Source: Cupriavidus taiwanensis
GTDB lineage: Bacteria > Pseudomonadota > Gammaproteobacteria > Burkholderiales > Burkholderiaceae
Reading direction: 5' to 3'
Assembly (NCBI RefSeq): GCF_900250075.1
Contig: NZ_LT977070.1
Span: 1,619,634 to 1,683,633, forward strand
Length of the DNA: 64,000 nucleotides
This document shows, in pieces, positions 27,622-36,101 of this stretch (the stretch's first letter is position 1; every line of letters begins with the position of its first letter). The notes under the pieces were generated by a model. It did no database searches. It saw only the letters and a list, made by a program, of their open reading frames with translations, and was not told the DNA's origin. A program made the translations under genes and the position numbers.

Positions 27622-29034
27622 TCAGAGCAGCTTGCCGGGGTTCATGATCCCGGCCGGATCGAACACCGACTTGATCTCCCGCATCAGCCGCAATTCCAGC
27701 GGATCCTTCACCGCCAGGAAGGCGTGGCGCTTGAGCTGGCCGATGCCATGCTCGGCGCTGATGCTGCCGCCGTAGCGCATCACCTCGTCCAGCACCGCAT
27801 CGGTCACGGCATCGCCCTGCGTGGCCGCCCAGTCCCTGGCGGCACCGGCCGGACGCGACAGGTTGTAGTGCAGGTTGCCGTCGCCGAAGTGTCCGAACAC
27901 GAAGGGCCGGATCGCGGCATCGAGCGCGCGCAGCCGGGCTTCCATCGACGCCATGAAGGCCGGGATCTGCTCGATCGGCAGCGACACATCGTGCTTGAGG
28001 TGCGGACCGTCGGCGCGCTGCGCTTCGGAGATCTCCTCGCGCAGCTTCCACAGCGCCTGCAGTTGCGCCAGCGACGCGGAGACGGCGGCATCGAGGCACA
28101 GCTCGCGCTCCAGCGCCTCGCCGATGACGCGTTCCAGCAGCGCGTTCAGCGCCGCCTCGTCGGTGGTATCGGCCAGTTCCACCAGCACGTAGGCCGGGTA
28201 GCGCTGCGCAAACGGCTCCTGCACGCCTTCGGCATGGACGAGCACCAGGTCCAGGCAAGCGCCGGTAAAGAACTCGAAGGCCTGCAGGCGTGCGCCGCAT
28301 TGCTCGAACAGCAGTTCATAGAGCGCCAGCGACTGCGCCGGCGAGGCCACTGCCGCCAGCACCACGCTGCGTGTATCGGTGCGCGGGAACAGGCGCAGCG
28401 CCGCCGCGGTGATCACGCCGAGCGTGCCTTCGGAGCCGATCAGCAGCTGCTTCAGGTCATAGCCGGTATTGTCCTTGCGCAGCGTGCGCAGCCCGTGGAA
28501 GACCTCACCGTTGGGCAGCACCGCTTCGACCCCCAGCACCAGTTCGCGCGTCATGCCATAGCGCACCACGTTGACGCCGCCGGCATTGGTCGCCAGGTTG
28601 CCGCCGATCTGGCACGAATCCTCGGCGGCCAGCGACAGCGGCAGCAAGCGGTTGGCGTCCTGCGCCGCGCGGCGCAGGTTGCCCAGGATGCAGCCAGCCT
28701 CGGCCACCATGGTATTGGCGATGGTGTCGAGCGAGCGCACCGCGTTCATGCGGTCCAGGCTCAGCACCACGTTCTGTGCGCGCGCGTCGGGCGTGGCGCC
28801 GCCGCACAGGCCGGTATTGCCGCCGCGCGGCACCACCGGCACCGCGGCCTGCTGGCACAGCGCCAGCGCGCGCGACACTTCGTCGACGCTACGGGGCCGC
28901 AGCACCGCCTGGGCCTGGCCGCGGTAGATGCCGCGCCAGTCGGACAGCCACGGCGCGATATCGTCGGGGTGGGTCAGCGCGGTGTCGGGGCCGAGGGCTT
29001 CGGTAAGCCGCTGGGCGAAGGATCCGTTTTGCAT
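27622..29034 (-). CDS. FAD-linked 2-hydroxyacid dehydrogenase (GlcD/D-2-hydroxyglutarate type)
   Basis: A 470-residue flavoenzyme with an N-terminal FAD-binding domain of the vanillyl-alcohol-oxidase fold and a C-terminal substrate domain. Flavin contacts are seen in VVPRGGNTGLCGGATPD, CQIGGNLATNAGGVNVVRYG and LIGSEGTLGVITAA. The C-terminal FGHFGDGNLHYN and GSISAEHGIGQLKR give the metal- and substrate-binding His residues of D-lactate/D-2-hydroxyglutarate dehydrogenases. The product is a 2-oxoacid; which hydroxyacid is used is not visible. The gene follows the GntR-family gene by 15 bases, so the regulator probably controls this operon. Confidence 0.9.
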   Translation of the reverse strand: MQNGSFAQRLTEALGPDTALTHPDDIAPWLSDWRGIYRGQAQAVLRPRSVDEVSRALALCQQAAVPVVPRGGNTGLCGGATPDARAQNVVLSLDRMNAVRSLDTIANTMVAEAGCILGNLRRAAQDANRLLPLSLAAEDSCQIGGNLATNAGGVNVVRYGMTRELVLGVEAVLPNGEVFHGLRTLRKDNTGYDLKQLLIGSEGTLGVITAAALRLFPRTDTRSVVLAAVASPAQSLALYELLFEQCGARLQAFEFFTGACLDLVLVHAEGVQEPFAQRYPAYVLVELADTTDEAALNALLERVIGEALERELCLDAAVSASLAQLQALWKLREEISEAQRADGPHLKHDVSLPIEQIPAFMASMEARLRALDAAIRPFVFGHFGDGNLHYNLSRPAGAARDWAATQGDAVTDAVLDEVMRYGGSISAEHGIGQLKRHAFLAVKDPLELRLMREIKSVFDPAGIMNPGKLL

Positions 29035-29049
29035 GATGGTGGTGTGGTC

Positions 29050-29799
29050 TCAGGAAAGGGATGCGGGGCTGGCGGCGCGCGCCGCCGTCGCTGCGTCGTC
29101 GCGCGCGCGTAGCGCAAGCCCGAGGCGGCGCGCGGCGCTTTGCAGGTGCGCCACCGCCGCCGCGCGCGCCGCGCCGGCATCGCCGCGGCGAATGGCCGCG
29201 ACGATGGCCTCGTGTTCGGCATGCACGGTCTCGGCCAGGCCCGGCTGGCGCAGCGTATTGGCACGCGCGGTGGCGACGGCCTGGTGCAGCTGCAGGTTCA
29301 GGTATTGCAGCAGCTGGCGGTAGTACGGATTGTGGGTGGCGGCGGCGATGCCGATATGGAAGGCCGCGTCGAGATCGGCAGCGGGCTGCGGGTCGTAGAG
29401 CCGGTCCTGCAGGCGCTGCAGCAGTGCCGCCAGCGCGGCCACGTCGTCATCGGTGCGGCGCACCGCGGCCAGCGCCGCGGCGGCGCCTTCCAGGTCGATG
29501 CGCAGGTCGTACAGGTCGGCCAGTTCGCCGGCGTCGAGCTGGGGCTCGCGCGGCAGCTGGAAGCCGGAGGCGCCGGTGCGCGAGCGCACCGTGCAGCCAA
29601 CCCCCTGGCGCGATTCGACAAAGCCCTGCGAGCGCAGGTGCTCGGTGACTTCACGGATCACGGCGGCGCTGACGCCGTATTGCTCGGCCAGCTGCCGGCC
29701 GGTCGGCAGGCGGCTGCCGACCGGGTAGGCGCCGCTTTCGATATCGGCGCGCAGCTGGCGCGTGACCTGTTCGGTAAGGGTGACGGTGCGGGTTCGCAT
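29050..29799 (-). CDS. GntR-family regulator, FadR/LldR subgroup
   Basis: A 249-residue regulator. The winged helix at about residues 8-75 reads LRADIESGAYPVGSRLPTGR, then LAEQYGVSAAVIREVTEHLR and FVESRQGVGCTV. An all-helical FCD effector domain follows; its acidic and His metal-site residues appear in LYDLRIDLEG, DAAFHIGIAAATHN and HAEHEAIVAAI. FCD regulators sense carboxylates such as lactate or glycolate. The gene is first in an operon with the 2-hydroxyacid dehydrogenase, so it likely answers to that enzyme's substrate. An inverted repeat about 40 bases upstream may be its own operator. Confidence 0.9.
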   Translation of the reverse strand: MRTRTVTLTEQVTRQLRADIESGAYPVGSRLPTGRQLAEQYGVSAAVIREVTEHLRSQGFVESRQGVGCTVRSRTGASGFQLPREPQLDAGELADLYDLRIDLEGAAAALAAVRRTDDDVAALAALLQRLQDRLYDPQPAADLDAAFHIGIAAATHNPYYRQLLQYLNLQLHQAVATARANTLRQPGLAETVHAEHEAIVAAIRRGDAGAARAAAVAHLQSAARRLGLALRARDDAATAARAASPASLS

Positions 29800-29837
29800 G
29801 ACCGTCGATTATAAGGTTTGCTGGTTATCTGAAAACA

Positions 29838-29851
29838 AAGGGTAAACCCTT
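29838..29851 (-). promoter_or_regulatory. Inverted repeat upstream of the GntR regulator, candidate operator
   Basis: aaggg-taaa-ccctt, a 14-base inverted repeat, lies 39 bases before the GntR start. It is a plausible autoregulatory site but does not fit the FadR TGGT-N3-ACCA form. Confidence 0.35.
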
Positions 29852-29880
29852 GTCTTGGACATCGCCAGCCTCCCCAAAGC

Positions 29881-29917
29881 AAAACGCGCGGACTGCCTTG
29901 CCGGCAGCCCGCGCGTT
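29881..29917 (-). terminator. Intrinsic terminator of the IclR regulator gene
   Basis: AACGCGCGG (29883-29891) pairs with CCGCGCGTT (29909-29917), with an inner CTGCC/GGCAG stem. On the minus strand it ends in TTTTGCTTTG. It lies 24 bases after the IclR stop. Confidence 0.75.
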
Positions 29918-29940
29918 GGCGGTCAATGGCCCGGTAGGCC

Positions 29941-30726
29941 TCAGGCGGCGGCTTCGGTCACGTACCCCATGCCGCGCGAGATCTGCAGGGCGGTGTCCTT
30001 CAGGTTCTGCAGCCAGCTGTCCTGCAGCCGGTCTGCCGGCGCCGACAGCGACAAGCCGGCCACCAGCCGGCGCGAGTCGTCATAGATGCCGGCGGCGATG
30101 CAGCGCACGCCGAGTTCCAGTTCCTCGTTGTCACGGGCATAGCCGTTGGTGCGCACCCAGTTCAGTTCGCGTTCCAGCTTGGCCAGGTCGGTGATCGAGG
30201 TGCGGGTGTGGCCGGCCAGCCCGGTGCGGGTGGCGTAGTTGCGCACGCGCGCCGACTCGTCGGCCGCCAGGAACAGCTTGCCCACCGAGGTCAGGTGCAG
30301 CGGGGCGCGGCCGCCGATGGCGCGCACCACCTGCATGCCCGAGCGCTCGCTGTAGGCGCGCTCGATATAGACGATCTCGTCGCCCTGGCGCACCGACAGG
30401 TTGACGGTCTGGCCGGTGACGCGGTGCAGCGCGCGCATCGGTGCCAGTGCCGCGTCGCGCACCGACAGGCGCGCCTTGACCAGGTTGCCCAGTTCCAGCA
30501 GCCGCATGCCGAGCCGGTAGCTGCCGGGGTCGGAGCGGTCGACAAAGCGGCAGGCCACCATATCGTTGAGGATGCGGTGCGCGGTGGAAGGATGCAGGCC
30601 GGTGGCCAGCGACAGCTCTTTCAGGCTGACCGGGTCGGCATGCTGGGCGAGGGCGTCCAGCAGGGTCATCATGCGCTCGATGACCTGGATGGACGTCTTG
30701 CCGGGTGACTTGTCTGCGTCGGACAT
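29941..30726 (-). CDS. IclR-family transcriptional regulator
   Basis: A 261-residue regulator with an N-terminal winged helix (about 15-75) and a C-terminal IclR effector domain (about 85-255). The helix-turn-helix reads LKELSLATGLHPSTAHRILN. The effector domain has GDEIVYIERAYSERS, APLHLTSVGKLFLA, and DNEELELGVRCIAAGIYDDS, the last being the usual ligand-pocket stretch. The ATG at 30726 was taken over a start 18 bases upstream because MSDADKSPGKTS is the more family-like N-terminus. It is divergent from the lutA-like operon, with an IclR-type palindrome between them, so it probably controls that operon. Confidence 0.9.
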   Translation of the reverse strand: MSDADKSPGKTSIQVIERMMTLLDALAQHADPVSLKELSLATGLHPSTAHRILNDMVACRFVDRSDPGSYRLGMRLLELGNLVKARLSVRDAALAPMRALHRVTGQTVNLSVRQGDEIVYIERAYSERSGMQVVRAIGGRAPLHLTSVGKLFLAADESARVRNYATRTGLAGHTRTSITDLAKLERELNWVRTNGYARDNEELELGVRCIAAGIYDDSRRLVAGLSLSAPADRLQDSWLQNLKDTALQISRGMGYVTEAAA

Positions 30727-30793
30727 GGTTGGGAAAAGTAGCAATGTTGCCTTGCGGCATTTTTAAACGTCTGCCTGATTCTATCTCGCATCG

Positions 30794-30804
30794 TGAAAAT
30801 TTCA
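30794..30804. promoter_or_regulatory. IclR-type palindrome between the IclR and lutA-like genes
   Basis: A perfect palindrome TGAAAATTTCA lies in the 238-base divergent region, with a second half-site TGAAAT 6 bases on. It resembles the A+T-rich IclR operator form TGGAAATNATTTCCA. Binding by the adjacent IclR protein is inferred. Confidence 0.5.
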
Positions 30805-30964
30805 ATAGGTGAAATGACATTACGGTAAGAAACCACCGGTGATGTCGCCGCGGGAAGTGCCGTGCATGGCACCGCATTCACGAGGCCGATGAACGCTTTA
30901 TGCGCCACCCGCGGCGCCAAGCGCGCATAATTACGGGGTTTCAGGGTCTGGGGAGAAGTCAACA

Positions 30965-31690
30965 ATGCGAGTCGGTCTGTTCCACACCTGCCTGGTGGAC
31001 CTGATGCGCCCGGAGATCGGTTTTTCGGTGCTCAAGCTGCTGGAAGCCGCCGGCTGCGAGGTCATGGTGCCCGAGGCGCAGACCTGTTGCGGCCAGCCGG
31101 CCTACAACTCGGGGGAGCGCGCGGTGTCGCGCGACCTGGCCGAGAAATTCCTGCGCGAGTTCGAGATGTTCGACTACATCGTGGTGCCGTCTGGCAGTTG
31201 CGGCGGCATGATCCGGCATCACTACGCCGACCTGCTGCGCGACGATCCGGAACTGAACGGCCGCTACGAGCGCCTGCGCGAACGCGTGTACGAGCTGACC
31301 GACTTCCTCGCCAACGTGGCCCGGATCGAGACCCTGCCGTCGACCTTCGCGGGCCAGGTAACCTACCACGATTCGTGTTCCGGCCTGCGCGAACTGGGCG
31401 TCAAGCAGCAGCCGCGCGCCTTGCTGTCGCGCCTGCCAGGCGTGCAACTGACCGAGATGAAGGACTGCGAGGCCTGCTGCGGTTTCGGCGGCACCTTCTC
31501 GGTCAAGTACGGCAATATCTCCACGGCCATCGTCGACGAGAAGTGCACCAACATCCAGGCCACCGGCGCCGATGCGGTGGTGCTGGGCGACCTGGGCTGC
31601 ATCCTCAATATCGAAGGCCGCCTGCGCCGCACCGGCGACAGCCGCACGCGCGTGCTGCATATCGCGCAGGTGCTGGCGGGCGACGCCTGA
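30965..31690 (+). CDS. lutA: Lactate utilisation Fe-S oxidoreductase, LutA/YkgE type
   Basis: A 241-residue iron-sulfur protein with two CCG domains, the cysteine-rich motif of succinate-dehydrogenase/heterodisulfide-reductase relatives. The first has QTCCGQPAYNSG, the second KDCEACCGFGGTFSVK; HTCLVD at residue 8 and HDSCSGLRELG supply the other cysteines. In Bacillus, LutABC oxidises L-lactate to pyruvate. The gene opens an operon with lutB 30 bases downstream, and the IclR regulator diverges from it. The lactate role is known for the family and not proven here. Confidence 0.9.
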   Translation: MRVGLFHTCLVDLMRPEIGFSVLKLLEAAGCEVMVPEAQTCCGQPAYNSGERAVSRDLAEKFLREFEMFDYIVVPSGSCGGMIRHHYADLLRDDPELNGRYERLRERVYELTDFLANVARIETLPSTFAGQVTYHDSCSGLRELGVKQQPRALLSRLPGVQLTEMKDCEACCGFGGTFSVKYGNISTAIVDEKCTNIQATGADAVVLGDLGCILNIEGRLRRTGDSRTRVLHIAQVLAGDA

Positions 31691-31720
31691 CCGCGACGAC
31701 ACCATCAGGAATTCGCCACG

Positions 31721-33133
31721 ATGCAAGTCCACAGCATGGAATTCAAGGCGCGCGCCGGGCAGAAGCTGGCCGACCAGCGCCTGCAGCAGAACCTGAAGAA
31801 GCTCTCGACCAAGTTTGTCACGGCGCGCGCCGAGGCGATCCGCGATATCGATTTCGATGCCACGCGCGAGGCCCTGAAAGAGCGCCGCAACCGCGCGCTG
31901 GAAAACCTCGACGTCTGGCTTGCCACGTTCGAAGAGAACGCGACCCGCCGCGGCGCCACCGTGCTGTTTGCCGAAACCACCGCCGACGCCGCGCGGCTGG
32001 TCGCCGAGATCGCGCGCGAGCATGGCGTGAAGAAGGTCATCAAGAGCAAGTCGATGGTGACCGAGGAAATGCGCCTGAACCAGGTGCTGGGCGAGATGGG
32101 CGTGCAGAGCATCGAGACCGATCTCGGCGAGTACATCCTGCAGATCAACGACTCGGAGCCGCCCTCGCACATCATTGCGCCGGTGGTACACAAGGACAAG
32201 GACGAGATCGCCGACCTGTTCGCCAAAGTCCACCACAAGCCGCGGCTGACCGAGATCCCGGAGATGACGCGCGAAGCGCGTGAAGTGCTGCGCCCGGAAT
32301 TCCTCAGCGCCGACATGGGCGTCACCGGCGGCAACTTCATCATCGCCGAGACCGGCTCGGTGGCGGTGGTCACCAACGAGGGCAACGAAGGCATGTGCAC
32401 GGTGATGCCGCGCGTGCACGTGGCCGTGACCGGCATCGAGAAGGTGCTGCCGACGCTGGAAGACCTGGCGACGGTGATGCGGCTGCTGCCGCGCTCGGCC
32501 ACCGGCCAGGCGATTTCCAACTACTTTTCGCTGCTGACCGGGCCGCGTGCCGAGGGCGAGCGCGACGGTCCCGAGCATATGTATTTCGTGCTGGTCGATG
32601 GCGGCCGCAGCGGACTGATCGGCGGCGATTTCCAGGAGATGCTGCGCTGCATCCGCTGCGGCGCCTGCATGAACCACTGCCCGGTGTACCAGAAGATCGG
32701 CGGCCATGCCTATGGCTGGGTCTATCCCGGCCCGATGGGCAGCGTGCTGACGCCCAGCTACGTCGGTCTGGCCAACACGGTGGACCTGCCGCAGGCGGCC
32801 ACCATGTGCGGCGAATGCAATCGCGTCTGCCCGGCATCGATCCCGTTGTCGGACCTGCTGCGCAAGCTGCGCGAAAAGCAGATGGAACGTGGCCTGCGGC
32901 CATGGCAGGAGCGCTTTGCGCTGAAGGCCTGGGGCTACGTGGCCAAGCGGCCCGAACTCTATGCGCTGACTGCCCGCATCGGTGCCTGGCTGCTGGGCCG
33001 CATGGGCGGCAGCAACGGACTGATTGCCAGCTTGCCGCTGGCGGGCAAGGGCTGGACCGAAACCCGCGACATGCCGGCGCCGTCGGGCCGCACATTCCGC
33101 GAACTCTACAAGGAAAGGAGGGCGCGTTCATGA
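31721..33133 (+). CDS. lutB: Lactate utilisation Fe-S protein, LutB/YkgF type
   Basis: A 470-residue protein with an N-terminal LUD domain (about 60-300) and two 4Fe-4S clusters near residues 305-370. The clusters are bound by CIRCGACMNHCPVYQKIGG and CGECNRVCPASIPLSDLL. The N-terminal domain has the LUD signature GVKKVIKSKSMVTEEMRLN and GGNFIIAETGSVAVVTNEGN. It would pass electrons from lactate oxidation. The length is normal for LutB (about 475). Its stop overlaps the start of the small gene that follows. Confidence 0.92.
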   Translation: MQVHSMEFKARAGQKLADQRLQQNLKKLSTKFVTARAEAIRDIDFDATREALKERRNRALENLDVWLATFEENATRRGATVLFAETTADAARLVAEIAREHGVKKVIKSKSMVTEEMRLNQVLGEMGVQSIETDLGEYILQINDSEPPSHIIAPVVHKDKDEIADLFAKVHHKPRLTEIPEMTREAREVLRPEFLSADMGVTGGNFIIAETGSVAVVTNEGNEGMCTVMPRVHVAVTGIEKVLPTLEDLATVMRLLPRSATGQAISNYFSLLTGPRAEGERDGPEHMYFVLVDGGRSGLIGGDFQEMLRCIRCGACMNHCPVYQKIGGHAYGWVYPGPMGSVLTPSYVGLANTVDLPQAATMCGECNRVCPASIPLSDLLRKLREKQMERGLRPWQERFALKAWGYVAKRPELYALTARIGAWLLGRMGGSNGLIASLPLAGKGWTETRDMPAPSGRTFRELYKERRARS

Positions 33134-33399
33134 GCGCAGCCAACACGGAAACGCTGGCGCGCATGCGCGTCGCGCTGGACCAGCATGTCTCGGGGTCGAT
33201 GCCCGCGCAGGAACTCGTGCGCGCATGGCGCGATGCCGGCAGCGCGCTGGCGCTGCCGCCTGTCTACGGGCAGGCGATGGAAGAACTGCTGCGCAGGCTG
33301 GAGATGTCCGCGGTGTTTGCGCAGGACAGCTGCTCGTTCTCGAGCAGCGCGGTGACGGACCAGCTGGCGCGGTGGCTGGACAAGGCGGCGACGGCCTGA
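33130..33399 (+). CDS. Small protein of unknown function coupled to lutB
   Basis: An 89-residue, mostly helical, acidic cytosolic protein with no family that I recognise. Its ATG overlaps the lutB stop (ATGA), and AAGGAGGG is 9 bases upstream inside lutB, so translation is coupled. In most lut operons this position holds lutC, but no LUD-domain LutC reading frame is seen here or downstream. One short Ser/Cys stretch, QDSCSFSSSAV, stands out near the C-terminus. It is probably a real gene given its ribosome site and codon use. Confidence 0.75.
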   Translation: MSAANTETLARMRVALDQHVSGSMPAQELVRAWRDAGSALALPPVYGQAMEELLRRLEMSAVFAQDSCSFSSSAVTDQLARWLDKAATA

Positions 33400-33453
33400 G
33401 GCCTTCACGCTTCGCCGCGGCCGCTTCTTCAATCGCCGCCGCGGCCTAACGCT

Positions 33454-33546
33454 TCACCCCGTCAGCGTCTCCACGAATTCCAGCGACAGCCGCGACAGCG
33501 GCTCCGTCTGCACATGGAAGATCTGCACCGAGGCATTGACCTTCGA
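33454..33546 (-). pseudogene. C-terminal fragment of an unknown gene
   Basis: One minus-strand frame reads SKVNASVQIFHVQTEPLSRL and SLEFVETLTG, then a stop at 33454. It looks like the tail of a normal protein-coding gene but has no start or body: the frame runs into the Fic-like remnant, which is read in another frame. The parent family was not recognised. It suggests a deletion that joined two gene pieces. Confidence 0.4.
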
Positions 33547-34112
33547 GTCCGCGCAGCATCTCACGTAGCCGATCCCAATGGGGGGCTACGTAGTGGACGA
33601 TATGCTCGAACCGACGAGGTCCGTCGAACCAGCGGGCAGAAATCTCGATTCCCGGGCAGGTTGTCTCGCACGCGCCAACGTGCATTTCGAGTTGACGCCG
33701 TTGCGGCAAAGTAGGTCTGCGGGTCGATCGCGTCGACGTAGTTGCCTCCGGTCACGGCTTCAACGCCGGCGATCTGCCGACCGGTCAGCCACTCATACAG
33801 AAATCCAGCCCGTCTGGCATACTGCCCGGTGCGCTCGCTATTCAGCCATGCGGCCAACTCCGCCTGCGGGAGGACATCGAAGAGTCGCGCCAGGAATTCG
33901 AGATGGATGCCCTCTTGTCGGAGCGCGTAGGTCAGGTGTGCCTGCAGCGTGGGCGCTTGACGAGACCCAGCGGGTTAAGTTTCGAGCGTTCTGCCATCGG
34001 TGACCACGGAGCGCCGAGCGGCCCCAATCTCGCTCGTGATCTCGAAGTCCTGTACTGGGGTCACGCGGTAGTGCTCTGCGAGCCACTTATACCCCATCCA
34101 TTCAGTCGTCAC
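33547..34112 (-). pseudogene. Fic-family protein, frameshifted and truncated before the active site
   Basis: Pieces of a Fic-like N-terminal region appear in successive minus-strand frames. A GTG start at 34112 (GGAG 7 bases ahead) opens TEWMGYKWLAEHYRVTPVQD and ends in a stop at 33975. A second frame continues LQAHLTYALRQEGIHLEFLA, FDVLPQAEL and AAWLNSERTGQYARRAGFLY, then EWLTGRQIAG, YVDAIDPQTYF and RWRVRDNLPG. A third frame holds RRFEHIVHYVAPHWDRLREM. At least two frameshifts are needed, and the HPFxxGNGR core of Fic enzymes is missing, because the sequence then joins an unrelated fragment. The protein would not be active. The family call rests on memory of Fic N-terminal regions. Confidence 0.6.
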
Positions 34113-34125
34113 GTTTCGCTCCAGT

Positions 34126-34185
34126 CGTTTAATTTGGCCGGCAGACGTTTAAAAATCCCACGATTTTTTGATTATCGTTTAAACG
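34126..34185 (-). promoter_or_regulatory. Three phased TTTAAACG-type boxes upstream of the Fic remnant
   Basis: The word cgtttaa occurs at 34126, 34146 and 34176, so the copies are 20 and 30 bases apart, whole turns of the helix. The third is a perfect 10-base palindrome, cgtttaaacg. The stretch is far richer in A+T than its surroundings. It looks like the operator/promoter of the former fic gene and may still bind its regulator. Confidence 0.5.
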
Positions 34186-34362
34186 ACACTTCCTTGCTGC
34201 CTGTTCTGCGTACGTCGCGGCAAGATCGAGCGCGCCGTCGCGTACCGAGCAGTTCAGCGCATCGGCTATCGCCGGCATGCAAGCGGGAGCGGGAGCGCAC
34301 GGTCGGCACAGTTGGGCGTCATGGCGCGCCCCATTGCCGTCGCCCGCTGATCGGCGCTAAAC

Positions 34363-34395
34363 AAAAACGGGGAGCCGAAGCTCCCCGCATTTTTT
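34363..34395. terminator. Intrinsic terminator downstream of the ABC transporter operon
   Basis: CGGGGAGC (34368-34375) pairs with GCTCCCCG (34380-34387) around CGAA. An A-run on the left (34363-34367) and T-run on the right (34390-34395) let it work on both strands. It lies 14 bases after the ATPase stop. Confidence 0.85.
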
Positions 34396-34408
34396 CTTGC
34401 CCGCGCTG

Positions 34409-35203
34409 TCACCCCAGCAACAACGCATCGTCATCCAGCTGCTCATGCCGCGTCTGCTCGAACATCTTCAGCAGGTCCGGCACGTCCAGGCCCTTGCGCT
34501 TGTCGCCCGAGACATCCAGCACCACTTGCCCCTGGTGCAGCATCACCGTGCGCTGGCCGTAGTCGAGCGCCTGGCGCATGCTGTGCGTCACCATCATCGT
34601 CGTCAGCTTGCTTTCCTCGACGATGCGCGCGGTCAGCTCCAGCACGAACGCGGCGGTCTTCGGGTCCAGCGCGGCGGTGTGCTCGTCCAGCAGCAGGATG
34701 CGCGACGGCTGCAGCGAGGCCATCAGCAGGCTGACCGCCTGGCGCTGGCCGCCGGAGAGCAGGCCGATGCGGTCGGTCAGGCGGTTTTCCAGGCCCAGGT
34801 TGAGCAGGCGCAGCTTCTCACGGAACAGCTCGCGCGAGGCGCGGTTCAGCGCCGGGCGGAAGCCGCGGCGGCTGCCACGAGCCATCGCCAGGGCCATGTT
34901 CTCCTCGATCGTCAGCGCTTCGCAGGTACCCGCCATGGGGTCCTGGAACACGCGTGCCACCAGGTGGGCGCGGTCCCACGCAGGCTTGCGCGTAACGTCG
35001 GTGTCATCGATGGTGATGCGGCCCGAGTCGACCATCTGGTCGCCGCTGATCGCATTCAGGAAGGTCGACTTGCCGGCGCCGTTGGAGCCGATCACGGCCA
35101 CGAACTGGCCGCTCGGGATTTCCAGGCTGAGGCCACGCAGTGCGCGGGTCTCGATCGGGGTGCCCGGGTTGAAGGTGAGCTTCAGGTCTTGTGCGCGCAG
35201 CAT
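34409..35203 (-). CDS. ABC transporter ATP-binding protein (TrpZ-like)
   Basis: A 264-residue ATPase that powers the adjacent permease. It has the Walker A motif GSNGAGKST, the Q-loop in ARVFQDPMAG, signature LLSGGQRQAVSLLMA, Walker B ILLLDEHTAALD and the switch His in MMVTHSMRQAL. The start at 35203 gives MLRAQDLKLTF, one base after the permease stop, with GGAGGTG suitably placed inside the permease end. It is the third gene of a binding protein/permease/ATPase operon. Such systems (DUF534-type) import tryptophan or tyrosine, or other small solutes, in Gram-positives. Confidence 0.92.
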   Translation of the reverse strand: MLRAQDLKLTFNPGTPIETRALRGLSLEIPSGQFVAVIGSNGAGKSTFLNAISGDQMVDSGRITIDDTDVTRKPAWDRAHLVARVFQDPMAGTCEALTIEENMALAMARGSRRGFRPALNRASRELFREKLRLLNLGLENRLTDRIGLLSGGQRQAVSLLMASLQPSRILLLDEHTAALDPKTAAFVLELTARIVEESKLTTMMVTHSMRQALDYGQRTVMLHQGQVVLDVSGDKRKGLDVPDLLKMFEQTRHEQLDDDALLLG

Positions 35204-35204
35204 C

Positions 35205-36101
35205 TCAGGCACCTCCGTTCTTGCGGGCAAAGAGCTTCTTGCGCGTCGCCGGCAGCACCAGCGCGATCGTCACCAGCGCGGCGGTGACCAGGTTCAGGTC
35301 CTGCGCCTTGAGGCCGATGAAGTCGCTGTTCAGCGCCAGCGCGATGAAGAAGCGGTACAGGATGGCGCCCAGCACCACGGCCAGCGTGGTCCAGATCAGC
35401 CGCCGTGCCGGCAGGATGGTTTCGCCGATGATCACCGCGGCCAGCCCGATCACGATGGTGCCGATGCCCATCGAGATATCGGAGCCGCCCTGGGTCTGCG
35501 CGAACAGCGCGCCGGCCAGCGCCACCAGCGCGTTGGACAGCGCCATGCCGGCCAGCGTGGCGCGGCCGGTGGGGATGCCCTGGGCGCGGGCCATGCGCGG
35601 GTTGGCGCCGGTGGCGCGCATCGCCAGGCCCAGCTGCGAGCTGAAGAACCAGTCCAGGCCGACCTTGGCCACCACCACCACCACGAACAGCACCAGCGGG
35701 CGCAGCACGTAGTCGGGCAGCCACTCCGGCTGCAGCACGGTGAACAGCGTGGGCTCGGTGATCAGCGGCACGTTGGGGCGGCCCATGATGCGCAGGTTGA
35801 CCGAGTACAGCGCGATCATCATCAGGATACTGGCGAGCAGGTCCATGATCTTGAGCCGCACGTTGAGCCAGCCGGTGATCCAGCCGGCCAGCGCGCCGGC
35901 GGCGATGGCCACCACGGTCGCCAGGAACGGGTCCTGGCCGGCGGCGATCAGCGTCGCGGCCACGGCGCCGCCCAGCGGGAAGCTGCCGTCGACGGTCAGG
36001 TCGGGAAAATTGAGGATGCGGAAGGAAATCAGCACCCCGAGCGCCACCAGGCTGAAGATCAGGCCGATCTCCAGGGCGCCCAGAAGGGAAAAGAGGGACA
36101 T
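35205..36101 (-). CDS. ABC transporter permease (TrpY-like)
   Basis: A 298-residue inner-membrane permease of the branched-chain type family, with eight or nine helices. The N-terminus MSLFSLLGALEIGLIFSLVA and the segment FRILNFPDLTVDGSFPLGGA are typical of the TrpY-like group; LAAVIIGETILPARRL is the coupling region. The ATG at 36101 is preferred because the hydrophobic core begins there, and the frame upstream is a Pro/Arg-rich shadow. It is 177 bases downstream of the binding-protein gene. Confidence 0.92.
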   Translation of the reverse strand: MSLFSLLGALEIGLIFSLVALGVLISFRILNFPDLTVDGSFPLGGAVAATLIAAGQDPFLATVVAIAAGALAGWITGWLNVRLKIMDLLASILMMIALYSVNLRIMGRPNVPLITEPTLFTVLQPEWLPDYVLRPLVLFVVVVVAKVGLDWFFSSQLGLAMRATGANPRMARAQGIPTGRATLAGMALSNALVALAGALFAQTQGGSDISMGIGTIVIGLAAVIIGETILPARRLIWTTLAVVLGAILYRFFIALALNSDFIGLKAQDLNLVTAALVTIALVLPATRKKLFARKNGGA

